Source: Marine Group I thaumarchaeote SCGC AAA799-O18 (GTDB lineage: Archaea; Thermoproteota; Nitrososphaeria; Nitrososphaerales; Nitrosopumilaceae). Taken from it: a DNA stretch of 14,975 bases. Position 1 is the first letter of the stretch. Each line of letters opens with the position of its first letter. This document shows, one piece after another, positions 1-7,943 of the stretch. Both the position numbers and the translations under genes were made by a program. The notes under the pieces were generated by a model. It saw only the letters and a program-made list of their open reading frames with translations. It was not told the origin of the DNA and searched no databases. Location of the stretch: positions 1 through 14,975 of the forward strand of contig JOTC01000009.1 of assembly GCA_000746705.1 (NCBI GenBank), read 5' to 3'.

Positions 1-1
1 T

Positions 2-304
2 GGTGTTATAGCTGCAATCGCAATTTACATTGGAAGAATAATTATTACTAAATCAGTTTTGGTTAGGGGTTTTTCTAAACTTGATAGAAAAGTGACTTCT
101 GTTATGATTCCACGTGGTCTAGCTGCTGCAGTGTTGGCTACATACCCATTATCAATGGGACTACCAAATGCTGAGGCGTATCCACAGATTATCTTTTTTG
201 TTGTTATAACATCTGTTATTATTACTACACTTGGTTTAGGAGGTGCAAAAAAAATTCCGGCACCAGAAAGTCATGATGGTGGTTTTATTAAAAAAGAAAA
301 ATAA
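2..304 (+). CDS. Na+/H+ antiporter (CPA/NhaP-type), C-terminal fragment
   Basis: The frame is open from the first bases of the window, so the gene begins upstream and only about 100 residues are seen; the TTG at 59 is internal. The visible part has a hydrophobic stretch, a basic segment (GFSKLDRK), then the motif PRGLAAAVLATYPL followed by a helix rich in I, V, F and T (about residues 62-80), and ends in a short charged lysine-rich tail. A basic loop followed by a PRG(L/V) helix is typical of the last transmembrane segments of monovalent cation:proton antiporters of the NhaP/CPA type, which exchange Na+ (or K+) for H+ across the cytoplasmic membrane. The ion cannot be told from this fragment. 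It converges on the TFB gene with a gap of only 5 nt between the two stop codons. Confidence 0.75.
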   Translation, partial: GVIAAIAIYIGRIIITKSVLVRGFSKLDRKVTSVMIPRGLAAAVLATYPLSMGLPNAEAYPQIIFFVVITSVIITTLGLGGAKKIPAPESHDGGFIKKEK

Positions 305-309
305 AAAAA

Positions 310-1224
310 TTATACAGTGAATGAATCTTTCAGTCCTTTGTAGCGATTTCTGATTGTCACTTCTGTCACATTTGCCGCTTCAGCAATGTCTCTTTGCGTT
401 TTATCTTCGTCGTTTTTGACACAAGCAAGGTATAATGCGGCTGCGGCAAGCCCCATTGGATCTTTACCAGCAGAGACCTCATTTTTTTGGGCAATTTTTA
501 AAACCTTAACGGCGTAACGTTTTGTTTTTTCTTGAATTCCAATTTTGCTTGCTATCCGTGCTACACATTGAACCGAGTCTGTGACCGGCATTTTTAGATC
601 TAATTCTTTTACAAGTAGTCTGTAACATCTTGCAATATCTTTTCTTTTTATATTTGCAGCTTGTTCCACATCCTTAAGATTTCTTGGAGTTGCAGCATCT
701 CTACAGGCAGCATATAATGCAGATGCCATCAAAGCAGAGATTGACCTTCCTCTGACCAAACCTTTGTCTAATGCCTTTCTATAGATGTAGGCAGCTTTTT
801 CTATTACTGTATCAGAAATAGCAAGTTTATCTTTAAGCCTATTTAGCTCACTAAACGCTTGTCTAAAGTTTCTGTCAACAGGTTCATGAACTTGGCTTCT
901 ACTATCCCAAGTTCGTAATCGCTCAATTGTGCTTTTCATTTGGGAAGTTAGTGGTCTACCTGATGCGTCCTTGTTAGCGGGATTGATAATAGTAGCCAGC
1001 CCCATATCGTGCATTGTAAGCGACGTAGGCGCACCAGCTCTAGCTCTATCGCCATGTTCATCTTGCGTAAAGGATCTCCATTCTGGTCCTGATTCCTGTA
1101 GTTTTTCAGTTAGTACAAAACCACATTTTGAGCAAAACATTTCCCCGGATTCATTATCTGTTACTAGGGTGCCCTTTGCGCATCTAGGGCATTTTTCTTT
1201 TAGATTTTGTGCTTTATCCACCAT
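310..1224 (-). CDS. tfb: Transcription initiation factor IIB (TFB)
   Basis: This 304-residue protein has the full TFB layout. An N-terminal zinc ribbon uses C12, C15, C31 and C34 (CPRC and CSKC). A B-finger/linker follows (about 45-90, including GPEWRSF). Two cyclin-like repeats follow (about 112-205 and 213-300), and the second ends in a helix-turn-helix (TQRDIAEAANVTEVTIRNRY, about 276-295) that in this family reads the B-recognition element. TFB bridges TBP on the TATA box and RNA polymerase, so it is needed for promoter-directed initiation. The length matches the family and nothing is truncated. The ATG at 1224 lies about 15 nt after the expected start of transcription from a clear TATA box at 1263-1270. 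Thaumarchaea usually carry several TFB paralogues; which one this is cannot be decided here. Confidence 0.95.
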   Translation of the reverse strand: MVDKAQNLKEKCPRCAKGTLVTDNESGEMFCSKCGFVLTEKLQESGPEWRSFTQDEHGDRARAGAPTSLTMHDMGLATIINPANKDASGRPLTSQMKSTIERLRTWDSRSQVHEPVDRNFRQAFSELNRLKDKLAISDTVIEKAAYIYRKALDKGLVRGRSISALMASALYAACRDAATPRNLKDVEQAANIKRKDIARCYRLLVKELDLKMPVTDSVQCVARIASKIGIQEKTKRYAVKVLKIAQKNEVSAGKDPMGLAAAALYLACVKNDEDKTQRDIAEAANVTEVTIRNRYKGLKDSFTV

Positions 1225-1262
1225 GTATATTCACTAGGTATCCAATTCTAAATTTAATTGTC

Positions 1263-1270
1263 TTTATAAA
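1263..1270 (-). promoter_or_regulatory. TATA box of the TFB gene
   Basis: On the minus strand this reads TTTATAAA within GGTTTATAAAGAC. It is the best TATA match in the window. Initiation about 26 nt downstream would fall near 1240, giving a leader of roughly 15 nt before the ATG. Confidence 0.6.
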
Positions 1271-1292
1271 CCATGTACTTAAATTTTAGATT

Positions 1293-2633
1293 CTAACTTC
1301 TTTTTGTGGCATATTTGCCTTCAAAAAAGAATTTTTCTTCAAATGCAGGTTTCAAATCGTCAAGCCATATTACGTTTTCATCATACTTGGCAAAAAAAGG
1401 AACGCCTACCCAATCTGGATTTCTTCCTTGTAGTAATTGTAATACAATCACCTTTTGTCCATTAACCTCTGATACGCCAAGAACGTGCACTTTGCCGGGG
1501 GTAGCTGACATGCTTGGTCCTCTGACGGTTCTTGCAAGACCACTAACGTGTTTGAAAGCAGAGCGGAAGATCTCTTCTGCCTTTACTAGAGGTACTCCAA
1601 AAAAATGTTGGGCACCAGTATCTCTAACAACAAACATGTAGTATGGTATACAGCCTAAAGAAACCTGTTTTTGCCACATTTCCGCCCACATATTTGCATC
1701 GTCATTTATGTGAGCCAAAAGTGGTGATTGGGTTCTGATTTGAGCGCCTGTCTTTCTTATACGTTTTATAGCTTCCTTTATTGGATCAGTTGAAAGCTCA
1801 ACTAGGTGATTAAAGTGGGCCATTATTGCTAGGTGTGTTCCACTTTTTACTATTTTTTCAAAATTTTTCAGAGTTTCATCAGCGTCTGAATCGGTTAAAA
1901 ATTTGTAAGGCCAGTAAGAGATAGCCTTGGTTCCAATTCTAATTGTCTTAAGATTGGGTAATTTGGCGTCAAGCAAGGCGTCGGTATAAACAGAAAACAT
2001 GCTAGCCTTCATAATCATAGGATCTCCGCCGGTGAACAAAACGTCTGATATTTCTGGATGTTCCTTAAGATACTGAACTAGTTGCTGACCCTCTCTCATT
2101 GCAAATTTCATCTCATCCATGCCAACAAACTGAGGCCATCGAAAACAGAAGGTGCAGTAAGCATGACATGTTTGGCTCTGGCTTGGGAAGAACAGGCAAG
2201 TTTCATCATATTTGTGCTGCATTCCAAAAAGTTTTGTTCCATCCTTTAGCTGTGGAACATTGAGTTCCATCTGACCAGCTGGGTGAGGATTCAATTGTAG
2301 ACGAATATCGTTTGCAACACGTGCAATTTCTTTTTTATCAGCTCCATTTCTCAAAGTGTTTGCCATCTTATCGTAATGTTCAGGAATCAACATACCTTTC
2401 TGAGGAAATGTTAGAACATACATAGGATCGTTTGGAATGTTATCCCAATCAATAAGCTGCTCAACGACATAGTTGTTCGTCTTAAAAGGAAGTACGTTGC
2501 CAACAACCTCCATTTGAAATTGCGTTTCCTCTGGCAATTGCTGAATTTGTGGAATTGTACGAAAATTTATCAAAGTGTAGGACTTGATCGAGGTGGTATC
2601 ATTTACTGACCAAAGTGCTTGCTGTTCTGTCAT
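1293..2633 (-). CDS. Lysine 2,3-aminomutase family radical SAM protein
   Basis: The protein is 446 residues from the ATG at 2633 (451 from an alternative ATG at 2648). I prefer 2633 because a TATA-like element at 2657-2663 would start a transcript right there. In 446 numbering, C156-x3-C160-x2-C163 is the radical-SAM [4Fe-4S] motif, and GGDP at 202-205 is the SAM-binding motif typical of this family. TQSPLLAHIND followed by a DTGAQHF segment matches the KamA core, and K381 in TPGKVHV sits where the PLP-binding lysine is expected. Family members move an amino group between C2 and C3 of lysine or glutamate, or modify lysine on EF-P. No acetyltransferase (ablB) or EF-P modification gene lies nearby, so the substrate is open. 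If lysine is the substrate, beta-lysine as an osmolyte precursor is possible, but this is inference. Confidence 0.85.
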   Translation of the reverse strand: MTEQQALWSVNDTTSIKSYTLINFRTIPQIQQLPEETQFQMEVVGNVLPFKTNNYVVEQLIDWDNIPNDPMYVLTFPQKGMLIPEHYDKMANTLRNGADKKEIARVANDIRLQLNPHPAGQMELNVPQLKDGTKLFGMQHKYDETCLFFPSQSQTCHAYCTFCFRWPQFVGMDEMKFAMREGQQLVQYLKEHPEISDVLFTGGDPMIMKASMFSVYTDALLDAKLPNLKTIRIGTKAISYWPYKFLTDSDADETLKNFEKIVKSGTHLAIMAHFNHLVELSTDPIKEAIKRIRKTGAQIRTQSPLLAHINDDANMWAEMWQKQVSLGCIPYYMFVVRDTGAQHFFGVPLVKAEEIFRSAFKHVSGLARTVRGPSMSATPGKVHVLGVSEVNGQKVIVLQLLQGRNPDWVGVPFFAKYDENVIWLDDLKPAFEEKFFFEGKYATKRS

Positions 2634-2656
2634 TACTTCTTTTATCATATAGCATT

Positions 2657-2663
2657 GTTAAAG
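2657..2663 (-). promoter_or_regulatory. TATA-like element of the aminomutase-family gene
   Basis: The minus strand reads CTTTAAC, centred about 27 nt upstream of the ATG at 2633. This supports a leaderless transcript and the shorter protein start. The match is short and AT-rich background is high, so it is tentative. Confidence 0.35.
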
Positions 2664-2809
2664 TTTGGCAAAAAATGGCAAAATAGGCATAAATTTTTAT
2701 TTTCTAGGCATGTGAATTTATAAAAAATTTTGATTGTTGCTTGAATAACTACTGACTGATTGATATAACTCTGACATTTAGCCTTATTTTTCATTAGTGA
2801 ATAGGGGAA

Positions 2810-4522
2810 ATGGTAGAGGAGCTTAGTGAATTTTCGGCAGGAGAGTTTCAAACTGTTTCAGAGCTGTTAGCGTCTGATGCTGAAATGCAATGGTTGATGA
2901 TTATACTTGTTGTGGGTTTATCTATAATTGCATCTGGATACCGCATTTTTGGCAACTGGATGAACAGAAAAAAGTTCAGTTATACACGTCCGCATGTATC
3001 AAGATTTGCCCGAAGTGCAATGTTAGCTTTTTTTGCAATTGGATTAGTTACTTCAATAAATGTATTCATACAATTGTCAGGTGAATCTGTTGGTGTTGCA
3101 GGTGAATCATACCAAACATTTGCAAAGATCCTAAATACAATTAACATACTTGTCATTGGATTCACGGTTTCCCAGCTGATACCGATTGCACTGAATATGG
3201 TAGAAAAATCAAAACTTGAAAAAGAGGACTTTGAAAAGTGGAAAGACTTGAAGGGTTTTAAAGACGATGATGATGATTTGTTCCATAAATTATTCAAATG
3301 GATTCCGCCAAAAACTCTTCCCGAGGATCTGACAAGGGAAGAGTTTGAAAAAAATCTGCAAACAAAGGGTGGACAAAATTTTCTGGAAAATTATCGAACA
3401 AGCAAGGGTGTTACAATAGGAAGTTATGAAAAGCTGGTGAAAGATCCCTTTGAAGAATGGCAAAAGGCAGAAAGAAGAAAATTTGAAAAATATCTCAATG
3501 ATTGTCAAAGTGGAAACAACGAAACGGGAAGGAAACTTACATTTGGCGCAAAACCTCAAGAAATGTATCCGATTGATCTGTGGAGAGAAGAAAAAAGACA
3601 GCGAGGATATGATCCAATACTTCCTGCCTCAAAGCCGGCAGGTCATGCAGAGTTACAGGAAGAGCGTGTCCCAAAATCAGCTAAACAAGTTCTTCCCATT
3701 GGTATTTTTGTTGCCACTGTTATTGGTGTGGTTGGATGGTGGGGAGTTGATCTTTTTGTCTTGGCAACAGCTACTGGTGGCATGGCACTGGGTGTTGGAT
3801 TAGCACTAAAAGAAACATTAGAAAATTATTTTGCATATATTTTGATTAGAAAAGACAAAGTGTTTACTGAAGGAGATCGGGTTCAGTTGGAAAGTGGCTA
3901 TAATGGATATGTGCACAGAATAACTCCCAGAGTAACCTATATCAGACATGCACTTAATGAGTCACTTGCAATTATTCCTACACGACAGTTGGTTACCGCA
4001 GAGATTGTTAATTTCACAAAGGAAATTAATCTAGTTCCAGCTATAGTTGATGTCGGTGTATCATATCTTAACGATCCAAAACAAGTTGCGTCTATTTTAG
4101 TAAAGATAGGACAACGAGCACTTGTTGAGGTAAAAGACTCGAAGGGAAATCACGTTGCTGTGCAAAAACGTTGCCCGTATCTTGATCAAAACAAGCCAAG
4201 CTGTGGATGTGATAGAGACATTCATGTTGATATAGAACAGCCTACCGTACGATTTAACAAGTTCAATGATTCTTCTCTTGATTTTTCCGTTTGGATTTAT
4301 GTTAGTTCGTACGGCGCACAATTCAAAGTAAAAAGTGCAATGCGCCTCATAATGTATGAGGAATTTAAAAAATATGATATTAGAATACCGTGGCCAATTA
4401 GAACAGTATACCAAGGAGATGAGAAGAAGGAAGCCACTGAGATAGCAGAACATGAAAGTAAGCGCAAACAAGTCATTGATGAATTTGGAATTGGTGATTT
4501 GGCTCGTGGTGAAGGAGATTAA
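2810..4522 (+). CDS. MscS-family mechanosensitive ion channel with long cytoplasmic insert
   Basis: A 570-residue membrane protein. Hydrophobic helices are at about 27-45, 66-88, 106-127 and 296-318. They are followed by a Gly/Ala-rich pore helix at about 319-345 (ATGGMALGVGLALKETLENY) and a soluble beta/alpha domain to about 535 ending in IRIPWPIRTVY, the usual close of the MscS fold. MscS channels open under membrane tension and release solutes on hypo-osmotic shock. It is about twice the length of minimal MscS. The excess is mostly a charged, membrane-free stretch at about 130-290, with an acidic run (KDDDDD) and many Lys/Glu. The C-terminal domain carries a Cys cluster, C455, C465 and C467. 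A weak TTATTTTT lies about 23 nt upstream of the ATG. It is transcribed alone, divergent from the aminomutase-family gene. Confidence 0.9.
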   Translation: MVEELSEFSAGEFQTVSELLASDAEMQWLMIILVVGLSIIASGYRIFGNWMNRKKFSYTRPHVSRFARSAMLAFFAIGLVTSINVFIQLSGESVGVAGESYQTFAKILNTINILVIGFTVSQLIPIALNMVEKSKLEKEDFEKWKDLKGFKDDDDDLFHKLFKWIPPKTLPEDLTREEFEKNLQTKGGQNFLENYRTSKGVTIGSYEKLVKDPFEEWQKAERRKFEKYLNDCQSGNNETGRKLTFGAKPQEMYPIDLWREEKRQRGYDPILPASKPAGHAELQEERVPKSAKQVLPIGIFVATVIGVVGWWGVDLFVLATATGGMALGVGLALKETLENYFAYILIRKDKVFTEGDRVQLESGYNGYVHRITPRVTYIRHALNESLAIIPTRQLVTAEIVNFTKEINLVPAIVDVGVSYLNDPKQVASILVKIGQRALVEVKDSKGNHVAVQKRCPYLDQNKPSCGCDRDIHVDIEQPTVRFNKFNDSSLDFSVWIYVSSYGAQFKVKSAMRLIMYEEFKKYDIRIPWPIRTVYQGDEKKEATEIAEHESKRKQVIDEFGIGDLARGEGD

Positions 4523-4535
4523 TATCTTCTGAAGA

Positions 4536-4541
4536 CTTAAG
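4536..4541 (+). promoter_or_regulatory. Possible TATA-like element of the PRPP synthetase gene
   Basis: CTTAAG is centred about 27 nt before the TTG start at 4566. The spacing fits a leaderless start, but the element is short, so the support is mainly its position. Confidence 0.25.
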
Positions 4542-4565
4542 AATCCGTTTTATTTCGTTGAAATA

Positions 4566-5441
4566 TTGGTTAAATTTGCTGTTGTTGGAGGAAATGCGTC
4601 TAAAGATCTGGCAAGACGAATTGCAAGAAGACTAAAGGCTCGATATATAGAGACACAAACAAAGATTTTCCCAGATGGTGAAAGTAAAATTACATTCGGT
4701 GGTATACCAAAACGAAGTGTCGTATTAGTAGTACAGTCCACATATCCCCCAGTTGATACAAATCTATTGCAGGCACTTTCAATAATTTCTCAGGCTAAAA
4801 AGGCATCCTCAAAGATCTATGCAATAATACCCTACATGGGTTATGCTAGACAGGACAGACAATTTCTAAGTGGAGAAGTAGTCACTATGTCAATAGTTGC
4901 AAAAATGCTCCAAGCAGCTGGTACAAAAAAAGTCATTTTTGTTGATATACATAGTAAAGCCGCTCTAAATCACTTTAAAATTCCCATAGAAAATGTTTCT
5001 GCCATTCCAAAACTTGCCATATATTTCAGAAAGATGAAACTGAAGAATCCTCTAGTTGTATCTCCTGATATGGGCGGATCTTTAAGGGCAAAAGAATTTG
5101 CTGGTTTGCTAAATACTGATTTTATTACATTAAAAAAATCTAGGAATAGAAATACTGGAAAAGTACTGATCCAGTCTTCCAGGGTTGATGTTCATGGAAG
5201 AGATTTGATTTTGGTTGACGATATAATAAGCACCGGTAGTAGTATTATCAAGGCTACTCAGTTTTTAAAGAGAAAAAAATGTAAACGAGTTTTTGTTGCG
5301 TGTACGCATGGACTATTTATAGCAGATGCAGAAAGAAAAATCAAAAAAGCTGGGGCATCACAAATCATAAGCACAAACACTATTCCTAGAAGCACTTCAA
5401 AAGTTGACGTATCTGGAGTAATAACAGAATCTTTTCAATAA
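4566..5441 (+). CDS. prs: Ribose-phosphate pyrophosphokinase (PRPP synthetase)
   Basis: The 291-residue protein makes 5-phosphoribosyl 1-pyrophosphate from ribose 5-phosphate and ATP, feeding purine, pyrimidine, His and Trp synthesis in the cytoplasm. Visible motifs are FPDGES (35-40), YARQDR (93-98, the ATP/catalytic loop), DIHS (127-130, metal binding) and the PRPP-binding loop VDDIISTGSS (217-226). It has two PRTase-like halves and the short archaeal length. The start is TTG; no in-frame ATG lies nearby upstream, and VKFAVVGGNAS is the expected first strand, so translation cannot start much later. RNase Z begins 1 nt after the stop codon, so the two are probably co-transcribed. Confidence 0.93.
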   Translation: MVKFAVVGGNASKDLARRIARRLKARYIETQTKIFPDGESKITFGGIPKRSVVLVVQSTYPPVDTNLLQALSIISQAKKASSKIYAIIPYMGYARQDRQFLSGEVVTMSIVAKMLQAAGTKKVIFVDIHSKAALNHFKIPIENVSAIPKLAIYFRKMKLKNPLVVSPDMGGSLRAKEFAGLLNTDFITLKKSRNRNTGKVLIQSSRVDVHGRDLILVDDIISTGSSIIKATQFLKRKKCKRVFVACTHGLFIADAERKIKKAGASQIISTNTIPRSTSKVDVSGVITESFQ

Positions 5442-5442
5442 A

Positions 5443-6345
5443 ATGATGGAGCTTATTTTTTTAGGAACCAGTGGTGCAATGCCTACACTTGAACGTTCAA
5501 CTACGTGCATTTGTTTGGTAAGAGATGGAGAAATTTTGATGTTTGATGCAGGGGAAGGTGCTCAAATTTCTTACCTAAAATCAAACCTAGGCTGGAATAA
5601 AAAAATGAAAATTTTTGTCACGCATCTACACGGGGATCATTGTATCGGAATTTTAGGATTCCTGCAAACAATGACTTTGCAAAACAGAACAGAACCAATT
5701 GAAATTTACGGTCCAAAAGGTATTGAAGAACTTATTGCCGCAAATACAAAAATTATGAATTTTGGTTTATCGTTTCCTGTTCTAATAACACCAGTAAATG
5801 AAGGGATAATTGTTAGTGAGGAAAAATATCAAGTTCATGCATGTGAAGCAGAACATTCCGTACCAACGTTTTCTTTCCTTTTTGAGGAAAAAGAAAAACC
5901 TGGGACATTTTATCCTGAAAAAGCTAATTCGCTTGGCGTTCCAAAGGGAGAATTGTGGCATAAGTTGCAACAGGGAGAAGAAGTTATAATTGAAAATAAA
6001 TCAATAAAGCCTTCCGAAGTTATGGGACCGAACGTGCCTGGAAAGAAAGTTGGAATATCTGGTGACACAAGACCAACAAAAAAACTAGAAGGGTTTTTTA
6101 AAAATTGTGACTATCTGGTTTTTGACTCTACTTTTTCAGACGAGCTGAAAGAAAAAGCAGTTGAATCTTGTCACTCTACTGCAAAGGAAGCTGCTACTTT
6201 TGCAAAAAATGCGAGTGTCTCGAATTTGATTCTGACACATTTTTCTGCCAGGTACAAAGACGAGAAAGTTTTGTTGGAGGAAGCAAAGACTGTTCATAAT
6301 TCTGTAATAGCTGCTAATGATCAATTAAAAGTGGAAATAGAATGA
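5443..6345 (+). CDS. rnz: Ribonuclease Z (tRNA 3'-processing endonuclease)
   Basis: A 300-residue metallo-beta-lactamase-fold enzyme that cuts pre-tRNA after the discriminator base so that CCA can be added. It opens with the family signature FLGTSGAMPT. The zinc ligands are visible: H61-x-H63-x-D65-H66 (THLHGDH), H138 (AEHSVPT), D208 (SGDTRP) and H266 (LTHFSARY); H244 in CHSTAKEAA is the expected active-site histidine. A flexible-arm region (about 150-195) lies between H138 and D208. The length is the normal short RNase Z. Two adjacent ATG codons (5443, 5446) are possible; the second gives MELIFLGTSG. It follows prs in the same transcription unit and converges on the UPF0201 gene. Nearby CCA enzyme and a CCA-less tRNA gene fit its role. 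Confidence 0.95.
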   Translation: MMELIFLGTSGAMPTLERSTTCICLVRDGEILMFDAGEGAQISYLKSNLGWNKKMKIFVTHLHGDHCIGILGFLQTMTLQNRTEPIEIYGPKGIEELIAANTKIMNFGLSFPVLITPVNEGIIVSEEKYQVHACEAEHSVPTFSFLFEEKEKPGTFYPEKANSLGVPKGELWHKLQQGEEVIIENKSIKPSEVMGPNVPGKKVGISGDTRPTKKLEGFFKNCDYLVFDSTFSDELKEKAVESCHSTAKEAATFAKNASVSNLILTHFSARYKDEKVLLEEAKTVHNSVIAANDQLKVEIE

Positions 6346-6377
6346 TGTTTTATCTTCCGTGAAATCTGTTACTCAGG

Positions 6378-6782
6378 CTAGATTTCTGGATCAGATACAA
6401 GCCAGTCTATCACATCCTCAATGTTTTTAGAATGTAATACTACTTTTATTGGACCTAAGGGCGATTCATCAGCTTCGTCACAGAGAACTATAACATTTGC
6501 AAATGCAGCTTGCTTGTTAAGATAAAACCATGTGGAGTCTTCTGTCATGTTACGCATTAGATGCCTACGATAAGCACTTTTGGTCTTTCTTATTCTCATA
6601 GCTTCATAGATTTTTGTTAAGGATTCATAGTTGTTTGAACTTGCAACCAAAGAATCGCCAGTTAACTTTTCATCCATGTCAGTTAGAACATTTGACAGAG
6701 ATGCTCGAACTTTGCTAATATCCTCCGATGCGTTTATTGTGCAATAAGCGGATACTTTACAATCTACATCTAAGGATCTCAA
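6378..6782 (-). CDS. UPF0201-family predicted RNA-binding protein
   Basis: This 134-residue protein matches the archaeal UPF0201/COG1931 family through its C-terminal block: a basic helix (about 61-76, RMRNM-type basic residues), then FYLNKQAAFANVIVLCDEAD and ESPLGPIKVVL. Family members have an RPL5-like fold and are predicted to bind RNA; no reaction is known. It starts with TTG, and its first four bases (TTGA) contain the stop codon of the upstream UPF0200 kinase, so translation is probably coupled. Some archaea, as I recall, encode the two as one fused polypeptide, which supports a shared job. It converges on RNase Z, with 32 nt between the stop codons. Confidence 0.82.
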   Translation of the reverse strand: MRSLDVDCKVSAYCTINASEDISKVRASLSNVLTDMDEKLTGDSLVASSNNYESLTKIYEAMRIRKTKSAYRRHLMRNMTEDSTWFYLNKQAAFANVIVLCDEADESPLGPIKVVLHSKNIEDVIDWLVSDPEI

Positions 6783-7330
6783 GTGTCAATCCATTTTTCT
6801 ATTACTTTGTATGCTAGTTCAGCAAGTTCGTCTAGTGTAATGTCATTATTAACAATGGTTTCGTCCGCTATTGCAATGGATTCACCAATTCCGACACCAA
6901 GCTCTCTGTTATCACGCTCTTCAAATTTTTCCCTTGTTGCTGGGTCGTCTGAACGTCCACGGGAGCTCAAAAACTTGTAGCGAGTATCAGCTGCTGCCTC
7001 TATAGATAATAGTTTGACGGAACCAACGTTCTTTAAAACTTCAATCTCTGCAGTTGACCTTACACCGTCAATAATAATTACTTTAGATTGAGAATTTTTT
7101 ATTGGCTCAGTAAGTAGATCGGCAATAGCACCTGGTCCGTTTTTCTCACGTAATTCTAACATCAACTTACCTAAGTTGTCTCCAGTCGGTTCTATATTGC
7201 GCCTTTTTGCCTCAGAACGAACACCATCGCCTAAATTCAAAGCCTCAAAACCTCTAGCCTTCAATGCAGATACGATAGTTGATTTACCAGAACCCGGCAT
7301 GCCGGTGAGACAAACTATCAGCTTTGCCAA
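6779..7330 (-). CDS. UPF0200-family P-loop nucleotide kinase-like protein
   Basis: A 183-residue P-loop protein. Walker A is G10-MPGSGKS (10-17), and IIIDGVRS (85-92) is the Walker B-like strand with the family's DGVRS motif. SSRGRSDDP (122-130) is the likely lid with catalytic arginines, followed by a charged ERDNRELG helix. It resembles dephospho-CoA kinase and adenylate kinase in fold, but archaeal UPF0200 proteins are a separate group and the substrate is not established. The start is TTG at 7330, placing the P-loop strand (KLIVCLTG) immediately at the N-terminus as expected. It is the first gene of a two-gene unit with UPF0201 and diverges from thpR across 73 nt. Confidence 0.85.
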   Translation of the reverse strand: MAKLIVCLTGMPGSGKSTIVSALKARGFEALNLGDGVRSEAKRRNIEPTGDNLGKLMLELREKNGPGAIADLLTEPIKNSQSKVIIIDGVRSTAEIEVLKNVGSVKLLSIEAAADTRYKFLSSRGRSDDPATREKFEERDNRELGVGIGESIAIADETIVNNDITLDELAELAYKVIEKWIDT

Positions 7331-7376
7331 GATGAAATTGTTTACTAATTCTAGTCTATGAAGCTACCGAAATTCA

Positions 7377-7383
7377 TTAAAAA
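7377..7383 (+). promoter_or_regulatory. TATA-like element of thpR
   Basis: TTAAAAA is centred about 24 nt before the thpR ATG at 7404. This is consistent with a leaderless or nearly leaderless transcript covering thpR, cca and the kinase gene. Confidence 0.4.
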
Positions 7384-7403
7384 CACATTATCAAAAAAAT
7401 ATA

Positions 7404-7943
7404 ATGCGAACGTTTGTTGCAATTGAAGTAAATAACAAAGATGTTTTAAACTCCATCCATAAAATTCAGATTGAATTAAACATCAAAGCTAAGCCGGTAG
7501 AACTTCCCAACATGCATTTTACTGTACAGTTTTTAGGAGAAGTTTCGGAGGAAATGATAGGAAAAATTTCTGATGCACTAAACAGTATAGAATTTTCTGC
7601 GTTTTCCATAAGCTTTGCGAGTATTGGAGTTTTTCCCAAGCCAAATTTCCCACGAGTGATTTGGATTGGAACCAATGATGGCGTCAATGAACTTGAAAAA
7701 CTGGCAGAAATGATACGCTCTAAGCTGTTACAGCTTGGTTTTAGTCCAGATAAAAAATTCAAACCGCATGTGACCATATTCAGAGTAAAAAACAAGATTG
7801 AAGATCTATCAGACAAATTAGAAAAATTTTCATCATGTTATTTTGGAAAACAAACAGTCTCAGAAATTAAATTAAAGAAAAGTGAACTTACGCCTAATGG
7901 TCCAATTTATACAGATCTATTGGTTGTGAAAGGAAAGCAATGA
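7404..7943 (+). CDS. thpR: RNA 2',3'-cyclic phosphodiesterase (2'-5' RNA ligase family)
   Basis: The 179-residue protein has the two catalytic HxTx motifs of the 2H phosphoesterase fold: H38-F-T40-V (MHFTVQFLGE) and H122-V-T124-I (PHVTIFRV), at the usual spacing. The N-terminus RTFVAIEV is also typical. These enzymes hydrolyse 2',3'-cyclic phosphate ends of RNA to 2'-phosphate and can show weak 2'-5' ligase activity. The role in archaea is not settled; tRNA repair or splicing-related end chemistry is often proposed. Its stop overlaps the cca start by 4 nt (ATGA), so the pair is translationally coupled. Confidence 0.92.
   Translation: MRTFVAIEVNNKDVLNSIHKIQIELNIKAKPVELPNMHFTVQFLGEVSEEMIGKISDALNSIEFSAFSISFASIGVFPKPNFPRVIWIGTNDGVNELEKLAEMIRSKLLQLGFSPDKKFKPHVTIFRVKNKIEDLSDKLEKFSSCYFGKQTVSEIKLKKSELTPNGPIYTDLLVVKGKQ

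Noticed and set aside
929..1237. 102-residue plus-strand frame with several Cys, opposite the TFB N-terminus
   Set aside because: It is the complement of the TFB zinc ribbon and finger region, with no independent motif or promoter.
2740..2785. CTGA/TGAT-rich stretch resembling C/D-box RNA signals
   Set aside because: No proper RTGATGA C box paired with a D box at the right spacing, and no terminal stem; it looks like chance in an AT-rich promoter gap.
2634..2809. Largest non-coding gap, examined for a riboswitch or small RNA
   Set aside because: I see only AT-rich promoter-like sequence and no stable stem or conserved motif.
2645..2851. 68-residue open frame on the minus strand overlapping the MscS start
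   Set aside because: It covers the AT-rich divergent promoter gap and both neighbouring gene starts, has no recognisable motif, and its composition is that of translated promoter sequence.
3450..3803. 117-residue open frame inside the MscS gene
   Set aside because: It is a shifted frame of a well-supported gene with clear family motifs; its only hydrophobic stretch mirrors the MscS helix.
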